This document shows positions 59,187 to 64,000 of a stretch of DNA of 64,000 nucleotides, in pieces. The stretch comes from M3007 sp964621185 (GTDB lineage: Bacteria; Bacteroidota; Bacteroidia; Chitinophagales; Saprospiraceae): assembly GCA_964621185.1 (NCBI GenBank), contig CAZULM010000007.1, positions 62,001-126,000 on the forward strand, in the 5' to 3' direction. The stretch's first letter is position 1. Each line of letters starts with the position of its first letter. The position numbers and the translations under genes are program-made. The notes under the pieces are model-generated. The model did not search any database. It was not told the origin of the DNA and saw only the letters and a program-made list of their open reading frames with translations.

Positions 59187-61763
59187 CTAAAACCCTACTT
59201 GCACCGAGAACCGCAGTCCCCAATTGTCCACATTAGGCAGATCCTGGTAGCTCAAACGCCACAAGTAATCGATGCGTAGAATCTTGAAGATGTTGACGAT
59301 GCCGACGCTGGCTTCCATATAGGGCTTTTTCTCCAGGGTATGGATATAGGTTGCGCCGTTGTCGTCTTTGGGGAACAGCAGCAGGCCATTGTCGGCGCTG
59401 GGCCGGTTTTTTTTGCCTAATCCGCCATACAGCAGCTTGAAACTGCCCACTTCCCGCCATTGCAGTTTTTTCAACAAGGGTATTTTGTTCAACACAAAGC
59501 CGTTGAGGTTGTGGTGGGCAGTGAGGGCCACGTATTTGTCGCTGGCAAATTCCATAAAATTCATCAGGTTGTAGGAGTACCAGTCAAATTGAAAGGATTG
59601 GTTGGCGCGGTGGATGTCGAGCAGGGGGAAAGGCACCTTGCCAAAGGTTCTGCCCGCCTCGATGGTGACTTGCGAGCGCCCCAATGGCCCGACAAAGATG
59701 TTCTTGAGCATGGTGAAAGTCAGCTTGTGGTAGTTGTACTCGCTGCCCATCACGCCTTTCAGCGCAGCTTTGTAGGAAAGGGTAAAGACGGGGTATTTGG
59801 TCAACATCGGGAAACGGTACACCGTGCCCTGGTAAAATTTTTCATTGGGGGCAAAGCGCAGGGTCAGTCCTGCCTCGGCGGTGGTGACGGCTGGTTTTTG
59901 GGCAAACATAGAGTCGCCCGGCAATTGATAGTCGTATCGCAACAAACCTCCCGGCCGGTATTCCTTCCAATAAAATGTCGGATTGACGCCCAAACCGCCG
60001 CGGTCTTCGCGTACGTACTCGATACGCGCGACGCTCTGGTACTGCATGCGCAGGTTGCTACCCCGCTGAAAGGAAAGGAATATGTTGTCGGGCGACCAGT
60101 TGGTGACATCAACACCCGGCACCCGAAGGTCTTTCTGGTAGGCAAGCGTCATTTGGTTCATGGGATATTGCCGGGGTATCTGGTTGACGAACGACCAGGT
60201 TGCAGTCCCGTTCCATTTCCATTGCTTGTCTCTCAAGCCATAAGCGCCATAACCGGTCAGCAAAAGTCTTTTCACAAACAACTGGTTACTGCGGCCGCCA
60301 AAGCGAAAACGGGCGCCTTCCACATCGTTGAAACTGGCGAAAGTGGACAATGGCCCCATTTCGAATCCGCCGAATTTCACATAGCCGGAAGTAGCAATGG
60401 TGGCTGCCAGCATCAAACGTTTGAATGTCGGCACATGCTGGATGCTGTCCATCATCTTGTTCAGGTTCCGTTCCTGGAGGGTAAGGGGGCCATGCCGCAT
60501 TGCAGGCCAGGCGTTATCAGGTATCTGCTCTTTGGTGTTAATGATCTCCAACGTGCCCTGGAAAAGGGAGTCGGGCAGCGGCTCGTTCAGCACGTAGTTT
60601 TTGTATGACACGGTTTTGTGCGCCTGCAAGCTCCTTCCCGACGATTGTTTCAGGATGTTGAAATCCATCGTAACGGCATCGGTGGTGAGCAGCAGTCGGC
60701 GTTTGTCGCCCGTGCCGAAAAAGCCGTATTCCTGCTCGATGCGCAGGTCCGACACCCAGTTGAGGTTGATCTGTTTGGAGATGCCCATCACGACCTTGCG
60801 CACGGCGTAGGTGGAGTCGAGCGCCACTAAGATATTGCCCATGAACGCCAGATCGGTCTTGTTTTTTGGGGCGAAGAACACGTCGGCAAATTTTTCGCCG
60901 CCCGATTCCAGGGTGTCAATGATGTAAAATCGGTAGAACGCCGTAGCGGCGCCGGAAAGCGGGCCGATGAACTGGGTGGTCAGCAGGGTGATGTTGGGGT
61001 CGTAGATGTCAACATCCTGGTACAGGTTGGTGAGGTATTTGGAGATGCCCTCGCTGTCCACTTCATATTCGGGGCGCAGGGCGGTTTGCCGTTCGCCGAT
61101 CACATATTCTTTTTTGGTGCTCGGGTCTTTCCGGTAAAATACGTTGGCGATGCGCTCCCGCAGGTAAAAGGGCAGGGCCACCTTTCCGTTTACTTTGTTG
61201 GTGTCAACATTGTCGAAGATGAACCGGAATTTGCGGAAGTACCATTTGCGGCGGAACTTGTCGTTGATGTTGTTCAGGTCGAACTGCAGCTTTTCGTACT
61301 TTTCGTAACTGTAATAGTCCAGCCCTTCTTTGCGGTTCTCGTCCTTGTGCTTGAACACTTCTTCTATGAGATCGACGGCGGGGTTGTCGCGCTTGCTGTA
61401 TTTTTTGGGCTTCACGGTCACCTCCTTGATGCCAAAGCTCGTCTCCACCATTTGCACCTTCAGCTCGTTGTGTACCCCGGGGTTTATTTTCGTCGTGTAG
61501 GTCTTGTAGCCTACGTAGCTGATGCGGATTTTCTTGGGCTTGTTCTTTGTCTGAAAAAAGAAAAAGCCGTCGATGTCGGTGCGCGTGCCGAGCTCTTCGC
61601 CTTCAATCTGCACGGAAGCGTAGGGCAGGGGGCTTCCCGAAAGGCTGTCGGTTACCTGCCCGTGAATGGTGGTGGAAGGGCTGGTGTTCTGGGCTTGGGT
61701 TGAAAATAGGATGAAGAACATAAAAACAGACGCGTACAGCGTCCGTGAATTTGAATATTTCAT
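59187..61763 (-). CDS. DUF5686 and carboxypeptidase-regulatory-like outer-membrane protein
   Basis: The 858-residue protein has a signal peptide (FFILFSTQAQ), then a carboxypeptidase-regulatory-like domain (IHGQVTDSLSGSPLPYASVQI, about 32-110). The DUF5686 region follows (YYSYEKYEKLQFDLNNIN, YRFYIIDTLESGGEKFADVFFAPKN), and a C-terminal half of barrel-like strands ends in GLRFSVQVGF. Proteins with this plan are thought to sit in the outer membrane and resemble TonB-receptor-like barrels without a plug. The substrate is unknown. It lies 93 bp after ftsH, past a terminator, so it is probably transcribed on its own. Confidence 0.88.
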   Translation of the reverse strand: MKYSNSRTLYASVFMFFILFSTQAQNTSPSTTIHGQVTDSLSGSPLPYASVQIEGEELGTRTDIDGFFFFQTKNKPKKIRISYVGYKTYTTKINPGVHNELKVQMVETSFGIKEVTVKPKKYSKRDNPAVDLIEEVFKHKDENRKEGLDYYSYEKYEKLQFDLNNINDKFRRKWYFRKFRFIFDNVDTNKVNGKVALPFYLRERIANVFYRKDPSTKKEYVIGERQTALRPEYEVDSEGISKYLTNLYQDVDIYDPNITLLTTQFIGPLSGAATAFYRFYIIDTLESGGEKFADVFFAPKNKTDLAFMGNILVALDSTYAVRKVVMGISKQINLNWVSDLRIEQEYGFFGTGDKRRLLLTTDAVTMDFNILKQSSGRSLQAHKTVSYKNYVLNEPLPDSLFQGTLEIINTKEQIPDNAWPAMRHGPLTLQERNLNKMMDSIQHVPTFKRLMLAATIATSGYVKFGGFEMGPLSTFASFNDVEGARFRFGGRSNQLFVKRLLLTGYGAYGLRDKQWKWNGTATWSFVNQIPRQYPMNQMTLAYQKDLRVPGVDVTNWSPDNIFLSFQRGSNLRMQYQSVARIEYVREDRGGLGVNPTFYWKEYRPGGLLRYDYQLPGDSMFAQKPAVTTAEAGLTLRFAPNEKFYQGTVYRFPMLTKYPVFTLSYKAALKGVMGSEYNYHKLTFTMLKNIFVGPLGRSQVTIEAGRTFGKVPFPLLDIHRANQSFQFDWYSYNLMNFMEFASDKYVALTAHHNLNGFVLNKIPLLKKLQWREVGSFKLLYGGLGKKNRPSADNGLLLFPKDDNGATYIHTLEKKPYMEASVGIVNIFKILRIDYLWRLSYQDLPNVDNWGLRFSVQVGF

Positions 61764-61790
61764 TGATTATTAACGGTAAATGATTCACGT

Positions 61791-61832
61791 TAAACAAACA
61801 TGAGTCACCCAGAAACCTCGGGATGACTCATG
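61791..61832 (-). terminator. Rho-independent terminator after ftsH
   Basis: On the minus strand CATGAGTCATCCC (61820-61832) pairs with GGGTGACTCATG (61799-61810) and is followed by TTTGTTTA. It separates ftsH from the DUF5686 gene. Confidence 0.8.
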
Positions 61833-61856
61833 CCTCAAATATTTTACAGGTCAATT

Positions 61857-63875
61857 TCACTCATCGTCACCGCCCACAACGGGTTCAATTTCCGGCAAGG
61901 TGGCGCTTTCCCCCGGTGTCGGGTCGGCAAATGGACGCTTGCCGATGATCGATTCCAGGTCGCTGCGGTGCAGCACTTCTTTTTCGAGCAGGGCGCTTGC
62001 CAGCGCGTCCAATTGCTTGCGCTTATCTTTCAGCAGCTTCTTGGCGCGGGCATATTCCACGTCGATCATGTTTTTCACTTCTTGATCGATGAGGTAAGCT
62101 GTTTGCTCGGAGAATGGGCGGGTGAAGGAGTCGTTCAGCATGGAATAATAGGAAACATTGCCGACTTTCTCGCTCAAGCCATAGTTCACGATCATATCGT
62201 ACGACAGCTTGGTGATATGGTCGAGGTCGCTCTGCGCGCCGGTGCTGATCTTGTTGAACACGACCGATTCTGCGGCGCGGCCGCCGAGGGTCATGCAAAT
62301 ATCGTCGAGCAATTTTTCTTTGCGGGTGATGTACTGTTCCTTCGGCAGGTATTGTGCATATCCCAGTGCAGCCAATCCACGCGGCACGATGGTGACTTTA
62401 ACCAGCGGGTGGGCGTGTTCCAGGTACCATCCGCAGATGGCGTGGCCGGCTTCGTGGTAGGCGATGATCTGCTTTTCTTCCGGGCTGATGATCTTGTTCT
62501 TCTTTTCCAGCCCGCCGATCACCTTGTCGAGGGCGTAGTTGAAATCGTCTAAGTCAACGGCCGTTTTGTCGCGGCGGGCGGCGATGAGGGCTGCCTCGTT
62601 GCAAACGTTGGCGATGTCGGCGCCCACGAAGCCCGGGGTCATTTCAGAGAGCGTGTTGGCGGTCACTTCAGGCGACACCTTGATGTTTTTCATGTGCACC
62701 TGGAAAATCTGCTCCCGGCCTTTGAGGTCGGGGCGGTCGATGCCGATCTGGCGGTCGAAACGCCCTGGGCGCATCAGTGCCTGGTCGAGTATATCGGGGC
62801 GGTTGGTGGCGGCCATGATGATCACGCCTTTGTCGGTCGGGAAGCCGTCCATTTCCACCAGCAGTTGGTTGAGGGTGTTCTCGCGCTCGTCGTTGCCGCC
62901 CTGTATGGCGCCGCGGCCCCGTGCGCGGCCGATGGCATCGATTTCATCGATGAAGATGATGCAAGGCGCTTTTTCGCGGGCCTGGCGGAAGAGGTCGCGG
63001 ACGCGGGAGGCGCCCACGCCGACGAACATCTCCACGAAATCGGAGCCGGATATGGAGAAGAACGGCGCGTTGGCTTCGCCGGCGACGGCTTTTGCCAGCA
63101 AGGTTTTGCCCGTGCCGGGAGGGCCAACCAGCAGTACACCTTTCGGGATCTTGCCGCCGAGCGTGGTGTATTTCTTCGGGTTTTTCAAAAAATCGACCAC
63201 TTCCATCACCTCGTCCTTGGCTTCGTCGAGGCCGGCCACGTCTGCGAAGGTGATGTTGACTTTTGAGGTGTTGTCGAAAAGCGTGGCTTTGGATTTGCCG
63301 ATGTTGAAAATTTGCCCACCGGCGCCGCCGGCGCCGCCGCCCACGCGCCGGATGATGAGTATCCAAAGTCCGATGAAGAGCAGCAAGGGCAGCCCATACG
63401 TCAGCAGGATGGCGCTCCAGTTGGTACGCTGGTCGTATTCGACGATTATCGGCGACTTTTTCTCTTTCACCAATGTCTCGTTGAGCTTGGCGATTTTAGG
63501 TTCCAGCACCTCCACTTTGCCGAAGTTCATGATGTACTGCGGCTGGTCGGCGTTGAACATGGTTTTCTTTGTCGCCTTCAAGCCTTCATACTCCGGGTTC
63601 GTTGAAAGCGAATCGGGGTAGATATAAACGTAGGCTTCTTTGTCGTTGACCACAACCAACCGTTGCACATGGCTCCTTTTGGCCCAGCGGTCGAAGTCGG
63701 CCCAAGTCGCTTTTTTTGACTCGCCCGAGAACTTTGTCCATTGCAGGGCAAGCAAGCCGATGCCGATGAGGATGTAAATCCACATAAAATTGAACTTCGG
63801 CATCCCGTCGCCATTGCCGTTCTCTTGATTGGAGCGCGGCTCGTTTTCGTCGCGCTTTTTATTTTCTTGTTCCAT
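61857..63875 (-). CDS. ftsH: ATP-dependent zinc metalloprotease FtsH
   Basis: The ATG at 63875 gives 672 residues. Two membrane segments (about 28-46 and 155-176) bracket a periplasmic domain. The AAA+ module follows with Walker A GPPGTGKT (251-258), Walker B IIFIDEID (307-313) and SRH region RPGRFDRQI. The M41 protease domain has the zinc-binding HEAGH at 474-478. FtsH degrades misfolded membrane proteins and short-lived regulators. A Gly-rich linker (RRVGGGAGGAGGQ) follows the second membrane segment, as in other Bacteroidota. The acidic C-terminus ends EPVVGGDDE. Repeat copy D3 lies directly upstream. Confidence 0.97.
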   Translation of the reverse strand: MEQENKKRDENEPRSNQENGNGDGMPKFNFMWIYILIGIGLLALQWTKFSGESKKATWADFDRWAKRSHVQRLVVVNDKEAYVYIYPDSLSTNPEYEGLKATKKTMFNADQPQYIMNFGKVEVLEPKIAKLNETLVKEKKSPIIVEYDQRTNWSAILLTYGLPLLLFIGLWILIIRRVGGGAGGAGGQIFNIGKSKATLFDNTSKVNITFADVAGLDEAKDEVMEVVDFLKNPKKYTTLGGKIPKGVLLVGPPGTGKTLLAKAVAGEANAPFFSISGSDFVEMFVGVGASRVRDLFRQAREKAPCIIFIDEIDAIGRARGRGAIQGGNDERENTLNQLLVEMDGFPTDKGVIIMAATNRPDILDQALMRPGRFDRQIGIDRPDLKGREQIFQVHMKNIKVSPEVTANTLSEMTPGFVGADIANVCNEAALIAARRDKTAVDLDDFNYALDKVIGGLEKKNKIISPEEKQIIAYHEAGHAICGWYLEHAHPLVKVTIVPRGLAALGYAQYLPKEQYITRKEKLLDDICMTLGGRAAESVVFNKISTGAQSDLDHITKLSYDMIVNYGLSEKVGNVSYYSMLNDSFTRPFSEQTAYLIDQEVKNMIDVEYARAKKLLKDKRKQLDALASALLEKEVLHRSDLESIIGKRPFADPTPGESATLPEIEPVVGGDDE

Positions 63876-63890
63876 TGATTGCAATATTCA

Positions 63891-63999
63891 GTTTATACCA
63901 GGATTCCATTGATTTGCGAGATTTTCAGAATGGATTTTATTGATTATGAAGGATTTCCCCCTTGGTGGTTTCGCAAACCACAGTAGTTTGGGTTTAGTG
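63891..63999 (+). repeat. 105-bp intergenic repeat, copy D3
   Basis: The segment upstream of ftsH matches D1 in reverse over about 49 bp at its right end (GGATTT ... TTTCGCAAACCACAGTAGTT) and copy E at its left end (ACCAGGATT ... GATTTG). Its left end lies 15 bp before the ftsH start at 63875. Confidence 0.75.
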
Positions 64000-64000
64000 C

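Overview
The window looks like a chromosomal segment of a Bacteroidota bacterium, most likely of the Saprospiria (Saprospira/Lewinella/Haliscomenobacter-like). The evidence is the set of type IX secretion (T9SS) cargo with type A and type B sorting domains, gldA/gldF, a PorP/SprF protein, GldN-like and FGE-like (GldK-like fold) proteins, a long IleS of the Bacteroidota type, an EF-G2-type paralog, several -7 boxes of the TAnnTTTG class, and starts without clear Shine-Dalgarno sequences. The lineage below phylum is an inference. I see no rRNA, tRNA, CRISPR array or prophage.

Layout. 1-6351 is a leftward block: two anti-sigma-like membrane proteins flanking an ECF-like sigma factor, then a PorP/SprF protein and a PKD-repeat protein cut by the left edge. 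6603-14098 runs divergently: a secreted TPR-CHAT protease-like protein followed by four exported or outer-membrane proteins. 14174-17604 holds two T9SS type A cargo proteins (PPC repeats; delta-60 repeats). 17658-19619 is an FGE-like plus GldN-like pair, possibly a reduced GldKN module. 19896-34734 is mixed housekeeping and accessory: prfA, an ABC1/UbiB kinase, envelope proteins, a beta-helix T9SS protein, DUF4262, Fic and ileS. 34800-36640 is a TcmP/DUF5131 cassette preceded by a possible structured leader RNA. 36768-40925 holds a Fur-family regulator, an orphan LytTR response regulator and an EF-G2-like factor without the catalytic His. 41303-46597 is a 1764-residue type B cargo adhesin with 13 repeats of 41 residues. 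46684-47725 is an IS200/RAYT-like transposase between REP-like palindromes, including a 48-bp tandem array. 47793-56800 holds a VOC protein, a thioredoxin-like lipid or cell-envelope redox protein, DUF547, gldA, gldF (no gldG beside it), a stand-alone HSDR_N nuclease domain, DoxX, fbaA and a GNAT enzyme. 57248-59094 is a small cassette: two Cys-rich secreted peptides of about 90 residues and a six-bladed-propeller lipoprotein. 59187-63875 ends with a DUF5686 receptor-like protein and ftsH.

Two kinds of non-coding repeat run through the window. One is a family of about 105 bp with eight recognisable copies, seven of them oriented the same way toward a nearby start codon. The other is a set of five foldback elements of 107-165 bp between genes. 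The best candidates for undescribed biology are the sigma/anti-sigma/CHAT module, the peptide-propeller cassette, the start-codon-directed repeat family, the TcmP leader RNA and the GldN-MORN/FGE pair.
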